Source of the DNA: Caulobacteraceae bacterium
GTDB lineage: Bacteria; Pseudomonadota; Alphaproteobacteria; Caulobacterales; Caulobacteraceae
Direction: 5' to 3'
NCBI GenBank assembly: GCA_947475875.1
Contig: CANJME010000022.1
Coordinates: forward strand, 1-39,899
DNA length: 39,899 nt
In this document: positions 1-8,162 of the stretch, in pieces
Layout of the letters: every line of letters begins with the position of its first letter
Numbering within the stretch: the stretch's first letter is position 1
Program-made: the position numbers and the translations under genes
The notes under the pieces: generated by a model
Seen by the model: the letters and a program-made list of their open reading frames with translations, nothing else
Databases searched by the model: none
What the model was told of the DNA's origin: nothing

Positions 1-79
1 CCTCCGCCGTCCCAACACCCGCCTCCTGCTCGCGCAGGACCGCGATGATCTGCTCCTCGGTAAACCTCGATTTCCTCAT
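1..79 (-). CDS. IS3-family transposase OrfA, N-terminal fragment (runs off window)
   Basis: Reading the minus strand from the ATG at 79-77 gives 26 codons with no stop up to the window edge. The peptide begins MRKSRFTEEQIIAVLREQEA, which is the standard opening of IS3-family OrfA proteins of the IS407 type, the first helix of the HTH_Tnp_1 DNA-binding domain. OrfA is the DNA-binding part of the transposase and is normally fused by frameshift to the DDE protein OrfB, which must lie off the window. The start lies 63 bp inside the predicted IS end, as is usual for this group. Whether the rest is intact cannot be seen. Confidence 0.88.
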   Translation of the reverse strand, partial: MRKSRFTEEQIIAVLREQEAGVGTAE

Positions 80-142
80 CCGTCCGTCCCTTCTCTCCAT
101 GGGCCGGACTCTAATTATTTCTGGAGGAGTTTCAGGGGGTCA
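1..142 (-). mobile_element. One end of an IS3-family (IS407-like) insertion sequence
   Basis: The DNA outside the OrfA start reads, on the minus strand, TGACCCCCTGAAACTCCTCC, the usual terminal inverted repeat of IS407-type IS3 elements (5' TG, C-rich run, then CTGAAA). The outer tip is placed at 142, where the plus strand reads ...GGGGGTCA. Other known members match in both the inverted repeat and the short leader before OrfA. The other end and any target duplication are beyond the left edge. The element lies about 130 bp beyond the ctrA terminator, so it does not interrupt ctrA. Confidence 0.85.
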
Positions 143-270
143 CGTCAGGCCTGGCGCGAATCACCTGCCGCGGCCGCCCGCAGTCGCCCGGCGAAAGTCC
201 GCCATTTTGACTTCAAGCGTTACTGTATTGATTCCCATTCGTCGAAGACGTTCGCCAGCTTTGTTCCAGC

Positions 271-301
271 AAAAAGGCCGCCCCGGTTTCCCGAAGCGGC
301 C
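271..301 (-). terminator. Rho-independent terminator of ctrA
   Basis: On the minus strand, 24 bp after the ctrA stop, a perfect 6-bp GGCCGC/GCGGCC stem encloses a 14-nt loop that can pair further (CGGG/CCCG) and is followed directly by five T residues. Position and polarity fit termination of ctrA, and it also insulates ctrA from the IS element beyond. Confidence 0.8.
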
Positions 302-324
302 CTGAGATTCGCAGTGACTGAAAC

Positions 325-1026
325 CTAAGCCGCGACCGACTGGACGCCTTCGGCAGGGTCGCGCAGCACATAACCGCGGCCCCAGACAGTTTCGATATGG
401 TGTTTGCCGTTGGTGGCCAGCGCCAGCTTCTTGCGCAGCTTGCAGATGAAGACGTCGATGATCTTCAGCTCAGGCTCGTCCATGCCGCCATAGAGGTGGT
501 TGAGGAACATTTCCTTGGTCAGGGTGGTGCCCTTGCGCAGGCTGAGCAGCTCCAGCATCTGGTATTCCTTGCCGGTCAGGTGCACCCGAAGGCCGTTCAC
601 TTCCACCGTCTTGGCGTCGAGGTTGACGGTGATGTCGCCGGTTTTGATCACCGATTGGGCGTGGCCCTTCGAGCGGCGGACCACGGCGTGGATGCGGGCG
701 ACCAGTTCATCCTTGTGAAAGGGCTTGGTCATGTAATCGTCGCCGCCGGCGCCGAAGGTCTTGACCTTGGTGTCGATCTCGCTGGTGCCGGACAGGATCA
801 TCACCGGGGTGTTGATCTTTCCGACCCGGAGAGTGCGCAGCACTTCCATGCCGCTCATGTCCGGGAGGTTGAGATCGAGCAGGATCAGATCGTAGTCATA
901 GATCTTGCCCAGATCGACGCCCTCCTCGCCGAGGTCGGTCGTGTATACGTTGAAGCCCTCCGACTTGAGCATCAGTTCGATGCTTTGTGCGGTGGCGCTG
1001 TCGTCTTCAATCAACAGAACGCGCAT
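325..1026 (-). CDS. ctrA: Cell cycle master response regulator CtrA (OmpR family)
   Basis: This 233-residue protein is nearly identical in layout to Caulobacter CtrA (231 aa). The receiver domain is at residues 1-120, with the acidic pair D8-D9, phospho-acceptor D51 in [10 protein letters not shown] and the MTKPF lysine motif. A winged-helix OmpR-type DNA-binding domain follows (about 130-225, ending [10 protein letters not shown]). The C-terminus is ...SVAA; a terminal Ala-Ala is the known ClpXP degradation signal of CtrA. I chose the ATG at 1026 (MRVLLIEDD) because AAAGGGGA lies just upstream; the frame stays open further up but that extension is not conserved. Phosphorylated by the CckA-ChpT relay in relatives, CtrA blocks replication initiation and activates flagellar, pilus and division genes. 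It is transcribed divergently from fliI. The [10 protein letters not shown] stretch differs slightly from the KTFAGGADDY that I recall for C. crescentus. Confidence 0.98.
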   Translation of the reverse strand: MRVLLIEDDSATAQSIELMLKSEGFNVYTTDLGEEGVDLGKIYDYDLILLDLNLPDMSGMEVLRTLRVGKINTPVMILSGTSEIDTKVKTFGAGGDDYMTKPFHKDELVARIHAVVRRSKGHAQSVIKTGDITVNLDAKTVEVNGLRVHLTGKEYQMLELLSLRKGTTLTKEMFLNHLYGGMDEPELKIIDVFICKLRKKLALATNGKHHIETVWGRGYVLRDPAEGVQSVAA

Positions 1027-1072
1027 CTGGTCCCCTTTGCGCCGCCCGGCGCGCATTGCCCACGGATTACCG

Positions 1073-1221
1073 GAATCCGCCTCCGCACCCGCCAAATCGA
1101 TTGCCAGCGGGTTAATTCAACACTCGTTAATAATGAAACCCCAGTGACCGAATCGTTAACGCGGTTTGCGAATCGACCGCAAGAGTCCCCGTGCGGCGGC
1201 AAGTCGCCGTTGAGATGAATC
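1073..1221 (-). promoter_or_regulatory. ctrA upstream control region with five GANTC (CcrM) sites
   Basis: GANTC pentamers, the target of the CcrM methyltransferase, occur at 1073-1077, 1150-1154, 1170-1174, 1183-1187 (GAGTC) and 1217-1221; the others are GAATC. Random expectation is roughly one per 256 bp or fewer in GC-rich DNA. In Caulobacter the ctrA P1 promoter is controlled through GANTC hemimethylation and GcrA. The sites are seen directly; their role here is inferred. Confidence 0.7.
1116..1130 (-). promoter_or_regulatory. Candidate CtrA box upstream of ctrA (autoregulation)
   Basis: The plus strand reads TTCA-N7-TTAA, i.e. TTAA-N7-TGAA on the ctrA strand: one mismatch from the CtrA consensus TTAA-N7-TTAA with exact spacing. 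A further TTAA half site lies adjacent at 1112-1115. It is about 90 bp upstream of the ctrA start, which fits the known positive autoregulation of a ctrA promoter in relatives. Confidence 0.5.
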
Positions 1222-1317
1222 TTTCGTGATCGAGCCCGGCCTTGACGGCGGGGCCGGATCAGAGGCCGGCCGGCCCGCGGCTGCATCGTTGATTTTGCAA
1301 GGGCTGGGGCCGCAGCC

Positions 1318-1333
1318 TTCACTCATGGTTAAC
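1318..1333 (+). promoter_or_regulatory. Candidate CtrA box upstream of fliI
   Basis: TTCA-CTCATGG-TTAAC matches the class II flagellar consensus TTAA-N7-TTAAC with exact 7-bp spacing and one mismatch. It ends 42 bp before the fliI ATG, a distance suited to a box overlapping the -35 region. fliIJ is a CtrA-controlled class II operon in Caulobacter. Confidence 0.6.
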
Positions 1334-1375
1334 AGGGTCTGACCGACACTGCGGGCTCACTGCCTCGCGAGTTCC

Positions 1376-2713
1376 ATGTCCCTGCAAAACCTCATCGCCG
1401 CCGTCGATCGGATCGACCCCCTGACCGTCTCGGCGCGGGTTGCGGCGGTCAACGGTTTGCTGGTTGAAGCGCGCGGCGGCCTGACCCGCCTGGCCATCGG
1501 CGCCAGGGCCGAGATATCGCGTCTTGGCGCAAAGCCCCTGGCCGCCGAGGTTGTGGGCTTTCGCGAGACCCGGGCGTTGCTCATGCCGTTCGGTGCGCTG
1601 GAAGGCGTGGCGCCAGGGGCGGACATCCGTATCATGCCCGAGGCCGCCAGCGTGCGGCCCACGCTGGCCTGGAAAGGCCGCATCATCGACGCCTTCGGCG
1701 AGCCTATCGACGGCAAGGGCCCGCTGCCGCAGGGGCCGGTTAACTATGCTCTGCGTGCGCCGCCGCCGGCCGCTCACACGCGAGGGCGGGTCGGCGGGCG
1801 CCTGGATCTCTCTGTCCGCGCCATGGACGTCTTCACCACCACTTGCCGAGGTCAACGGCTGGGAATCTTCGCCGGTTCGGGCGTTGGCAAGTCGGTGTTG
1901 ATGTCGATGCTGGCGCGCCATGCCGAGTGTGACGCCGTCGTCGTCGGGCTGATCGGCGAACGCGGCCGCGAAGTGCGCGAGTTCATCGAAGAGACGCTCG
2001 GACCGGAGGGGCTGAAACGGGCGGTCGTGGTGGTCGCCACCTCGGACGAACCGGCCCTGAAGCGCCGGCAGGCCGCCTATATGACGTTGGCCATCGCCGA
2101 GTTCCTGCGTGACCAGGACCAGGAAGTCCTGTGCCTGATGGACAGCGTTACGCGTTTCGCCATGGCCCAGCGCGAGATCGGCCTGGCCGCCGGCGAGCCA
2201 CCGACGACCAAGGGCTATACGCCGACGGTCTTTACCGAGTTGCCGAAGCTGCTTGAGCGCGCCGGGCCTGGGCCGGTGCGGCCTGACGGGACGACCGCCG
2301 GCCCGATCACCGGCCTCTTCACGATCCTGGTGGACGGCGATGATCACAACGAGCCGATCGCCGACGCCGTGCGCGGGATTCTCGACGGCCACATCGTCAT
2401 GGAGCGGGCCATCGCCGAGCGCGGACGTTTCCCCGCTATCAATGTTTTGAAGTCAATCTCACGAACCATGCCGGGCTGCCAGAAACCCCAGGAACGCGAA
2501 ATCGCCGCCAAGGCGAGGAAGTCTCTGGCCGCCTATGCCAATATGGAAGAGCTGATCCGCATCGGCGCCTACCGGCTGGGCGCCGACCCCGACGTTGATC
2601 GGGCCATCCGTCTCAATCCGGATTTGGAAAGCTTCCTGTCGCAGGACAAGGACGAGTTCACCAGCCTGAATGACGCCTTTAGCCGGCTCGAACAGATTGT
2701 GGGCGCGCCGTGA
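1376..2713 (+). CDS. fliI: Flagellum-specific ATPase FliI
   Basis: A 445-residue F1-ATPase-beta-like protein of normal FliI length. The Walker A motif AGSGVGKS lies at about residues 166-173, followed by the FliI signature [10 protein letters not shown] and a Walker B segment ([10 protein letters not shown]). FliI forms the hexameric ATPase that, with FliH and FliJ, feeds substrates to the type III flagellar export gate (FlhA/FlhB). The ATG at 1376 gives the expected short N-terminal domain. The stop overlaps the fliJ start by 4 bp (GTGA), so the two are translationally coupled. Expression is probably CtrA-dependent through the box at 1318-1333. The FliH partner (FlbE) is encoded in the second flagellar operon of this window. 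Confidence 0.97.
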   Translation: MSLQNLIAAVDRIDPLTVSARVAAVNGLLVEARGGLTRLAIGARAEISRLGAKPLAAEVVGFRETRALLMPFGALEGVAPGADIRIMPEAASVRPTLAWKGRIIDAFGEPIDGKGPLPQGPVNYALRAPPPAAHTRGRVGGRLDLSVRAMDVFTTTCRGQRLGIFAGSGVGKSVLMSMLARHAECDAVVVGLIGERGREVREFIEETLGPEGLKRAVVVVATSDEPALKRRQAAYMTLAIAEFLRDQDQEVLCLMDSVTRFAMAQREIGLAAGEPPTTKGYTPTVFTELPKLLERAGPGPVRPDGTTAGPITGLFTILVDGDDHNEPIADAVRGILDGHIVMERAIAERGRFPAINVLKSISRTMPGCQKPQEREIAAKARKSLAAYANMEELIRIGAYRLGADPDVDRAIRLNPDLESFLSQDKDEFTSLNDAFSRLEQIVGAP

Positions 2714-3120
2714 AGTGGGCCAAATCCCTGATCCGCATCTCGAACCACGAGGTCGAGACGGTCCAGAAGCGGGTCGCCGAGATCGTCGAGCGGCGCTACG
2801 CCATCGAACTGCAACTGGAGTCGCTCGAAGCCGAACTGATGTCGGAGCGGGCAGGCGCCGCCGACTTCGGCGAGGCCGGGATCTATCTGGCCGGGTTCGA
2901 GGAGGGCGTTAAGGTGCGCCGCATCGCCCTCCTCGAACGCCTGAACGTCGTGGAGGCCGAAGAGGTTGGCGCGCGTGACGCCCTGGCCGAAGCCTTTGAG
3001 ACGCTCAAGAAGTACGAGCAGGTGCTGGAAACCGCCCGCATCGCCGCCGCCAAGGAAGAATCCCGGCGCGAAACCGCCGAACTGTACGAACTGGGCCTGC
3101 AACGAGCAGCCCGCAAATGA
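2710..3120 (+). CDS. fliJ: Flagellar export protein FliJ
   Basis: A 136-residue, charged, almost entirely helical protein rich in Glu, Lys, Arg and Ala with heptad-like spacing, as expected for the antiparallel coiled coil of FliJ. FliJ is the central stalk of the FliI hexamer and links it to FlhA. Sequence conservation in FliJ is low, so the call rests mainly on size, coiled-coil character and position directly after fliI. The start is GTG at 2710, overlapping the fliI stop. The gene ends in ATGA, which is also the start of the following xylanase gene. Confidence 0.85.
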   Translation: MKWAKSLIRISNHEVETVQKRVAEIVERRYAIELQLESLEAELMSERAGAADFGEAGIYLAGFEEGVKVRRIALLERLNVVEAEEVGARDALAEAFETLKKYEQVLETARIAAAKEESRRETAELYELGLQRAARK

Positions 3121-4172
3121 TCGGCCGCCGGGCCTTCGTCGGCTCGACCCTCGCTCTCGCCGCCTGTGGACGCGGCGCCCAGAGCGAACCTGTGACGGGG
3201 CCCATAGCGCCCCTAAAGACCGCGCCATTCCCTGTCGGCGTCTCGGTGATGACCGGTCATCTGACAGATCCGGGCTTTACCGCCATCCTCGACCGCAATT
3301 TCTCGCAGGTAACACCGGAGTGGGAAATGAAGATGGAGTACATTCTTCAGCCCGACGGCAGTTTTAAATTTGATGCCCCCGACGCCATCGCCGCCTACGC
3401 TCGCGAACACGGTATGCGCCTCCATGGCCACACCCCGATCTGGTATGCTTATGAAGGCCCCTCGTTTCAGAAACTGGCCGGGGACAAGGTTGCGTTCGGC
3501 GCGGCCTATGACGCCTATATTCGCGCGGTGGTCGGCCGCTATCGCGGGTTGGCGCGCAGCTGGGACGTGGTCAACGAGCCGATCAAGGACGACGCGTCTG
3601 GCCCACGTGCCTCGCTATGGAGCCGTACGCTCGGCGAAATCGACCACATCGTCCGCGCCTACAGCCAAGCGCACGAGGCCGATCCGGACGCGGTGCTGTT
3701 CCTCAACGACTATTATCTGGAGAGTAATCCAGCCAAGCGCGCGGCCTTCATGCGCCTGGTCGAACGGCTGCTGGCGGCGGGCTGTCCGCTGGGCGGGATC
3801 GGATGCCAGACCCATATCGACATCGACCTGCCGGTCGGCGCGATCGGAACGGCGTTGAAGGAACTGTCCAGCTTCGGACTGCCCATCCACCTGGCCGAAC
3901 TCGATATCTCGACCAATATGAAGAAGTTCGACATCCGTCCGATCGGCGCAAGGCTCGGGTTGCAGGCGGAAAAGGCCGCCGAGGTCGCCGCCGCTTTCAT
4001 GGCCCTGCCGGCGCGTCAGCGGTTCGCCTTCACCCTTTGGGGGCTGCGGGATTCCGATTCGTGGCTGCGGGGCCCCAACGGCACGGGACCATCCGATCTT
4101 CCGGCGATGTTCGATTCTGGCGGCGCGCCCAAGCCAGCGCTCGAAGCGCTGGCGAGAGGTTTCGGCCTCTAG
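3117..4172 (+). CDS. Exported GH10 endo-1,4-beta-xylanase
   Basis: A 351-residue glycoside hydrolase family 10 protein. The N-terminus GRRAFVGSTLALAAC carries a twin arginine followed by a lipobox ending at Cys17, so it is probably an exported lipoprotein. Catalytic acid/base is E154 in WDVVNEP and nucleophile E261 in HLAELDIS; the family Trp near the C-terminus is present (FTLWGLRD, about 305-312). Two substrate-contact motifs differ from textbook GH10: TPEWEMKM (66-73) in place of TPENEMKW, and HTPIWY (105-110) in place of HTLVWH. GH10 enzymes cut internal xylan bonds with retention. The start ATGA overlaps the fliJ stop by 4 bp, so this carbohydrate enzyme sits in the flagellar operon. Confidence 0.92.
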   Translation: MIGRRAFVGSTLALAACGRGAQSEPVTGPIAPLKTAPFPVGVSVMTGHLTDPGFTAILDRNFSQVTPEWEMKMEYILQPDGSFKFDAPDAIAAYAREHGMRLHGHTPIWYAYEGPSFQKLAGDKVAFGAAYDAYIRAVVGRYRGLARSWDVVNEPIKDDASGPRASLWSRTLGEIDHIVRAYSQAHEADPDAVLFLNDYYLESNPAKRAAFMRLVERLLAAGCPLGGIGCQTHIDIDLPVGAIGTALKELSSFGLPIHLAELDISTNMKKFDIRPIGARLGLQAEKAAEVAAAFMALPARQRFAFTLWGLRDSDSWLRGPNGTGPSDLPAMFDSGGAPKPALEALARGFGL

Positions 4173-4519
4173 CGCCTGAAGATGTCCCGATCACGGTCGG
4201 AGTCCTGGGATGCTTTCCAGGCCCGTAAATCCTCGCTGATCTGGAATACTGCCGCAAAAAACTCGCACAGCAGCCGCCAGAGCACGACCAGCGCCGCCGC
4301 GATCAGGAACCCGATCACAATGCCGACGATGGCCGCCAATATTCCGGCCGGAAAATCCTTGATGGCGATGCCTACGCCCGCGCCGATCGCGCCGAACGGG
4401 ATCAGGGCGATCAGGCCCAGTCCGATCCAGTAGACCAGTTTCAGTGACTCGCCCGCGATGATGCGGTCGAAGCTCAGGTACTCCGAGATCAACGATCGGT
4501 TGGTCTTGTTGCCTGGCAT
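4169..4519 (-). CDS. DUF4282-like small membrane protein
   Basis: A 116-residue protein from the ATG at 4519 (a GTG at 4537 would add six residues). It starts with a polar segment containing LISEYLSFDRIIAGESLKLVYW, a pattern seen in DUF4282 proteins. Two long hydrophobic helices follow (about 27-50 and 56-80), then a charged C-terminal tail rich in Asp and Arg. It is probably an inner-membrane protein; no function is known for the family. It converges on the xylanase gene and their ends overlap by 4 bp. The family assignment is by pattern recognition only. Confidence 0.7.
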   Translation of the reverse strand: MPGNKTNRSLISEYLSFDRIIAGESLKLVYWIGLGLIALIPFGAIGAGVGIAIKDFPAGILAAIVGIVIGFLIAAALVVLWRLLCEFFAAVFQISEDLRAWKASQDSDRDRDIFRR

Positions 4520-4613
4520 GGGCCTTACGTTCCTCACGAGCCTCGCGGGGCCCTTTCCCTAGAAGGTCCGATGGCTAACAGGGCCGGGCCGTTCCCGCAA
4601 CGGGTGAGGTTTT

Positions 4614-4661
4614 GGCGCGCATTTTTTCCTAAAACCGGTTCCCACTTTTCGGAATGCGCTC
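4614..4661. repeat. Alphaproteobacterial intergenic mosaic repeat with hairpin
   Basis: The minus strand of this stretch (GAGCGCATTCCGAAAAGTGG..., then AACCGGTTTTAGG, then AAAAAATGCGC) is a form of a short intergenic element common in alphaproteobacteria. Imperfect arms CCGAAAA/TTTTAGG can pair around AGTGGGAACCGG. It lies immediately after the flhA stop, where the hairpin plus following A/T run could help end flhA transcription. Only one copy was noticed in this window. Confidence 0.6.
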
Positions 4662-6758
4662 CTATACCGAATCCACGGTCCTGAGCCTGGCCCGCACATG
4701 CACCTCGTTCTGGGAGAGCACCACGGTCTGACCGCGGAAGCGCTCGATGATCGAGCGGACATAGGGGCGGATCTGCGGGCTGGTTAGAAGCACCGGCGAT
4801 TCGCCGGCGTGCGCCGCTCGCTCGAAGGCGTCGCGCACCCCCTTGATGAACTGCTGGAGCTTGGACGGGGCCAGCGCCAGTTGCCGCTCTTCGCCCGGCG
4901 GGCCGATCAGGGCCTCGGCGAAGGCCTGTTCCCAGTCGGGCGATAGGGTGACGATCGGCAGGGCGCCATCGTCGGCGCGGTTGGCCCAGCAGAGCTGACG
5001 GGCCAGGCGCGCGCGAACGGCCTCTACAAGATTGAGCAGATTGGGCGTGTGGGGCGAGGCTTCGCCGAGCGCTTCCAGAATGGTGGCGAGGTCGCGGATC
5101 GACACCCGCTCGCGCAGCAGCGCCTGCAAGGTGCGGTGGACGGTGGTAGCTGAAACGGCGCTGGGGATCAGGTCGTCGGCCATCTTCTTCTGTTCGGCCG
5201 GCAGGTCTTTCAGCAGCTTCTGCACCTCGGCGTAGGACAAGAGGTCCGCCATATTGTCCTTGAGGATTTCGGTCAGGTGCGTGGTCAGCACCGTGGCCGG
5301 ATCGACGATGGTGTAGCCGCGGAAGGTGGCTTCTTCCTTCAGGCTTTCGTCGATCCAGGTGGCCGGCAGGCCGAAGGCCGGTTCGCGCACATGCTCGCCC
5401 GGCAGTTCAACCTGGCCCCCACGCGGGTCCATGGCCATCAGCGAGCCCAGCCGCACTTCGCCGGCGCCGGCCTCCATTTCCTTGATGCGCAGAGCGTATC
5501 CCTGGGTAGGCAGGCGCATGTTGTCGAGGATGCGCACCGGCGGCATGACGAAACCGAAGTCGGCCGCCAGAGTGCGGCGCAGGGCCTTGATCTGATCGGT
5601 CAGGCGCCGGCCCTCGAGGTCGTTGATCAGCGGCAGGAGGCCATAGCCCAGCTCGATCTTCACATCGTCGATCGCCAGCGTCGCAGCGATAGGCTCTTCG
5701 GCGTCGGTGGCGGTTTTCTCCGCCACGGGTAGAACCGCCGGCTTGCGGGCGTTCTGGGATCTTCGCCAGGCCAGATAGCCGAGGCCTCCCGCAATAGCGA
5801 TGAATGGGATCTTCGGCATGCCCGGCACCAGGGCCAGGATCGCGGCGGTGGCCGCCGCCATGCCGAGCACTACGGGGTTCATGGCCAGCTGGCTGACCAG
5901 GGCCTTGTCGGCAGCGCCCTCGACGCCGGCCTTGGAGACCAAAAAGCCGGCGGCGATGGAGATAACCAGGGCGGGAATCTGGCTGACCAGTCCATCGCCG
6001 ATGGTCATCAAGGTATAGGTCGACGAGGCGTCGGCGATCGGCATCTTGTGCTGAATGACGCCGATCAGGATGCCGCCCACGAGGTTGATGGCGACAATGA
6101 TCAAGCCGGCAATGGCGTCGCCGCGCACAAACTTCGAGGCGCCGTCCATGGCCCCGAAAAAGGTGGATTCCTGTTCAAGCTCCTTGCGCCGGCGCTTGGC
6201 CTCGGCCTCATCGATCAGGCCCGATGACAGATCGCTGTCGATGGCCATCTGCTTGCCAGGCATGGAATCGAGGGTGAACCTCGCGGCCACTTCGGCAATG
6301 CGGCCCGAACCCTTGGTGATGACCACGAAATTAACGATCACCAGGATGACGAACAGGATCACGCCGATGACGAAATTGCCGCCCGTCATCAACTTGCCAA
6401 AGCTGTTGATGATGCGACCGGCGCCTTCGGTGCCTTCCTGGCCGTGGCCGAGGATCAGGCGCGTCGAGGCGATGTTCAGCGCCAGGCGGAACAGGGTGGT
6501 GACCAGCAGCACTGTCGGGAAGGCCGTGAACTCAAGCGGCTTTTTGATCATCAGCGAGGTCATCAGGATGACCACTGAGGTCGTCAGCGCCACCGACAGC
6601 AACATATCCAGCACAAATGCCGGGATCGGCAGGATCAAAAGGACGATGATCCCGATCACGCCCACCGACAGGCCGACCTCACCGCGCAGGAGCCAGGACG
6701 AGACGTCCTTCACCGTTACCGGGTTGGTGGACGAAAAGGGAAGCGAGGTGTCGGCCAT
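4662..6758 (-). CDS. flhA: Flagellar type III export gate protein FlhA
   Basis: A 698-residue protein of normal FlhA length. The N-terminal half has about eight hydrophobic helices. The conserved FHIPEP-family cytoplasmic loop is clear (DSMPGKQMAIDSDLSSGLID, then the KRRRKELEQE helix). The soluble C-terminal half (about 340-698) is the nonameric ring that docks FliJ and chaperone-substrate complexes. FlhA uses the proton motive force to drive export of rod, hook and filament proteins. The start at 6758 lies 8 bp after the flbD stop, so it is the last gene of the fliF operon as seen here. A mosaic repeat with a hairpin follows its stop. Confidence 0.98.
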   Translation of the reverse strand: MADTSLPFSSTNPVTVKDVSSWLLRGEVGLSVGVIGIIVLLILPIPAFVLDMLLSVALTTSVVILMTSLMIKKPLEFTAFPTVLLVTTLFRLALNIASTRLILGHGQEGTEGAGRIINSFGKLMTGGNFVIGVILFVILVIVNFVVITKGSGRIAEVAARFTLDSMPGKQMAIDSDLSSGLIDEAEAKRRRKELEQESTFFGAMDGASKFVRGDAIAGLIIVAINLVGGILIGVIQHKMPIADASSTYTLMTIGDGLVSQIPALVISIAAGFLVSKAGVEGAADKALVSQLAMNPVVLGMAAATAAILALVPGMPKIPFIAIAGGLGYLAWRRSQNARKPAVLPVAEKTATDAEEPIAATLAIDDVKIELGYGLLPLINDLEGRRLTDQIKALRRTLAADFGFVMPPVRILDNMRLPTQGYALRIKEMEAGAGEVRLGSLMAMDPRGGQVELPGEHVREPAFGLPATWIDESLKEEATFRGYTIVDPATVLTTHLTEILKDNMADLLSYAEVQKLLKDLPAEQKKMADDLIPSAVSATTVHRTLQALLRERVSIRDLATILEALGEASPHTPNLLNLVEAVRARLARQLCWANRADDGALPIVTLSPDWEQAFAEALIGPPGEERQLALAPSKLQQFIKGVRDAFERAAHAGESPVLLTSPQIRPYVRSIIERFRGQTVVLSQNEVHVRARLRTVDSV

Positions 6759-6766
6759 TCAGATGA

Positions 6767-8131
6767 TCAGGCGGCGCTCTGATTGCCCTGGGGCGTCGGC
6801 ACGTCGACGCCGGCCTCGGTGTATTCCTTGAGCTTGTTGCGCAGGGTGCGGATCGAGATGCCGAGAATGTTCGAGGCATGGGTGCGATTGCCCAGACAGT
6901 GCCGCAGCGTGTCGAGAATGAGCTGCTGCTCGACTTCCGAGACCGTATGCCCGACGAAACCGCGGCTTGCCGCCTCGGCGGCCATCGAGGCGGTGCGCGC
7001 GACCCCGGCTTCCGGAGAGGCGTTGAGCGGCTGACCATCGGGAAGGCGGATGGCGAATTCCTCGATCTCGGCCCCGGATGACAGCAGCACTGCCCGGTGC
7101 ATGGCGTTTTCAAGCTCGCGGACGTTGCCGCTCCAGCGGTGACAGGCCACGCGCTGACGCGCCTGAGTGGCCAGCGGGCGAACCGGCACGCCGTTGGCGG
7201 CGGCGTATTTCTTGATGAAGTAATCGGCGAGCGGAATGATATCGCCCGGCCGCTCGCGCAGGGCTGGCAGGCGCAGATTCACGACATTGAGGCGGTACAG
7301 CAGGTCCTCGCGGAACGTGCCGTCCTTCACTGCCTGGGCAAGATCGCGGTTGGACGTGGCGAGGATGCGGATGTTGACCTTGACCGGCTTGGAGCCGCCG
7401 ACCCGATCGATCTCCCGTTCCTGGAGGGCGCGCAGCAGCTTTGCTTGAAGCCGGCCGTCCATTTCGCTGATTTCGTCAAGCAGCAGGGTGCCGCCGTCGG
7501 CTTCCTCGAACTTGCCGATCCGCCGGGCGACGGCGCCGGTGAACGAGCCCTTCTCGTGACCGAAGAGTTCGCTTTCGAGCAGGTTCTCGGGGATGGCCGC
7601 ACAGTTGACGGAAATGAACGGGCGCTGGGCCCGGCGCGACTTGCCATGGACATAACGGGCCATAACCTCCTTGCCGACGCCGGACTCGCCGGTGATCAGG
7701 ATCGAGGCGTCCGAAGCCGCCACCTGATCGGCCAGCGCCAGCACCGCCTGCATGGCCGGGTCGTGCGCCACCAGCGGGCGATCATCGTCCGAGACCGCCG
7801 CCAGCACCGCGGCGATCAGTTCGGCGTCGGGCGGCAGGGGAATGAATTCCTTGGCCCCGGCGCGAATGGCGTCAGCCGCCTGGCGAGGACTCGCGTCGAC
7901 CCCGCAGGCGACCACCGGCACGCGGATACGTTCGGCTTCGTTGGCGGCGATCAGGGCGGCGATATCCAGGCCGCAGTCGACCATCAACAGGTCGGCGCCC
8001 TGGCCGGCCCGCAAGGCGTGCGTCGCCGCCTCGATGGTCTCGACATGGGCGACCTTGGCGCCCGTGCTCATCGCCAGCTTCACAGCCACCGAGAGCTGTC
8101 CACTCAATTGGCCAACCACCAGAAGTCTCAT
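6767..8131 (-). CDS. flbD: Sigma-54-dependent flagellar regulator FlbD
   Basis: A 454-residue NtrC-family activator. The receiver-like domain (1-115) is degenerate: D52 is kept, but the N-terminal acidic pair is absent (VVGQLS) and the usual Lys before Pro is Leu (FIPLPP). That matches Caulobacter FlbD, which is controlled by FliX rather than by phosphorylation. The AAA+ domain has Walker A GESGVGKE (148-155), the sigma-54 contact loop as GSFTGA (195-200) instead of the more common GAFTGA, and Walker [10 protein letters not shown] Fis-type HTH is near the C-terminus ([16 protein letters not shown]). FlbD activates late flagellar genes from sigma-54 promoters and represses early genes such as fliF. 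Neighbours fliN and flhA support the call. Confidence 0.96.
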   Translation of the reverse strand: MRLLVVGQLSGQLSVAVKLAMSTGAKVAHVETIEAATHALRAGQGADLLMVDCGLDIAALIAANEAERIRVPVVACGVDASPRQAADAIRAGAKEFIPLPPDAELIAAVLAAVSDDDRPLVAHDPAMQAVLALADQVAASDASILITGESGVGKEVMARYVHGKSRRAQRPFISVNCAAIPENLLESELFGHEKGSFTGAVARRIGKFEEADGGTLLLDEISEMDGRLQAKLLRALQEREIDRVGGSKPVKVNIRILATSNRDLAQAVKDGTFREDLLYRLNVVNLRLPALRERPGDIIPLADYFIKKYAAANGVPVRPLATQARQRVACHRWSGNVRELENAMHRAVLLSSGAEIEEFAIRLPDGQPLNASPEAGVARTASMAAEAASRGFVGHTVSEVEQQLILDTLRHCLGNRTHASNILGISIRTLRNKLKEYTEAGVDVPTPQGNQSAA

Positions 8132-8162
8132 TGCCTACTCTCCTTCGTCACGCGCTGCGCCA

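Noticed and set aside
397-1218. Long plus-strand open frame antisense to ctrA
   Set aside because: It mirrors the CtrA coding strand, has no recognisable domain, and its existence follows from the high GC third positions of ctrA.
1270-1295. Possible sigma-54 promoter upstream of fliI (GGC ... TGC)
   Set aside because: The GG and GC elements are separated by 9 rather than 10 bp, the flanks do not match, and fliI is expected to be a CtrA-controlled class II gene.
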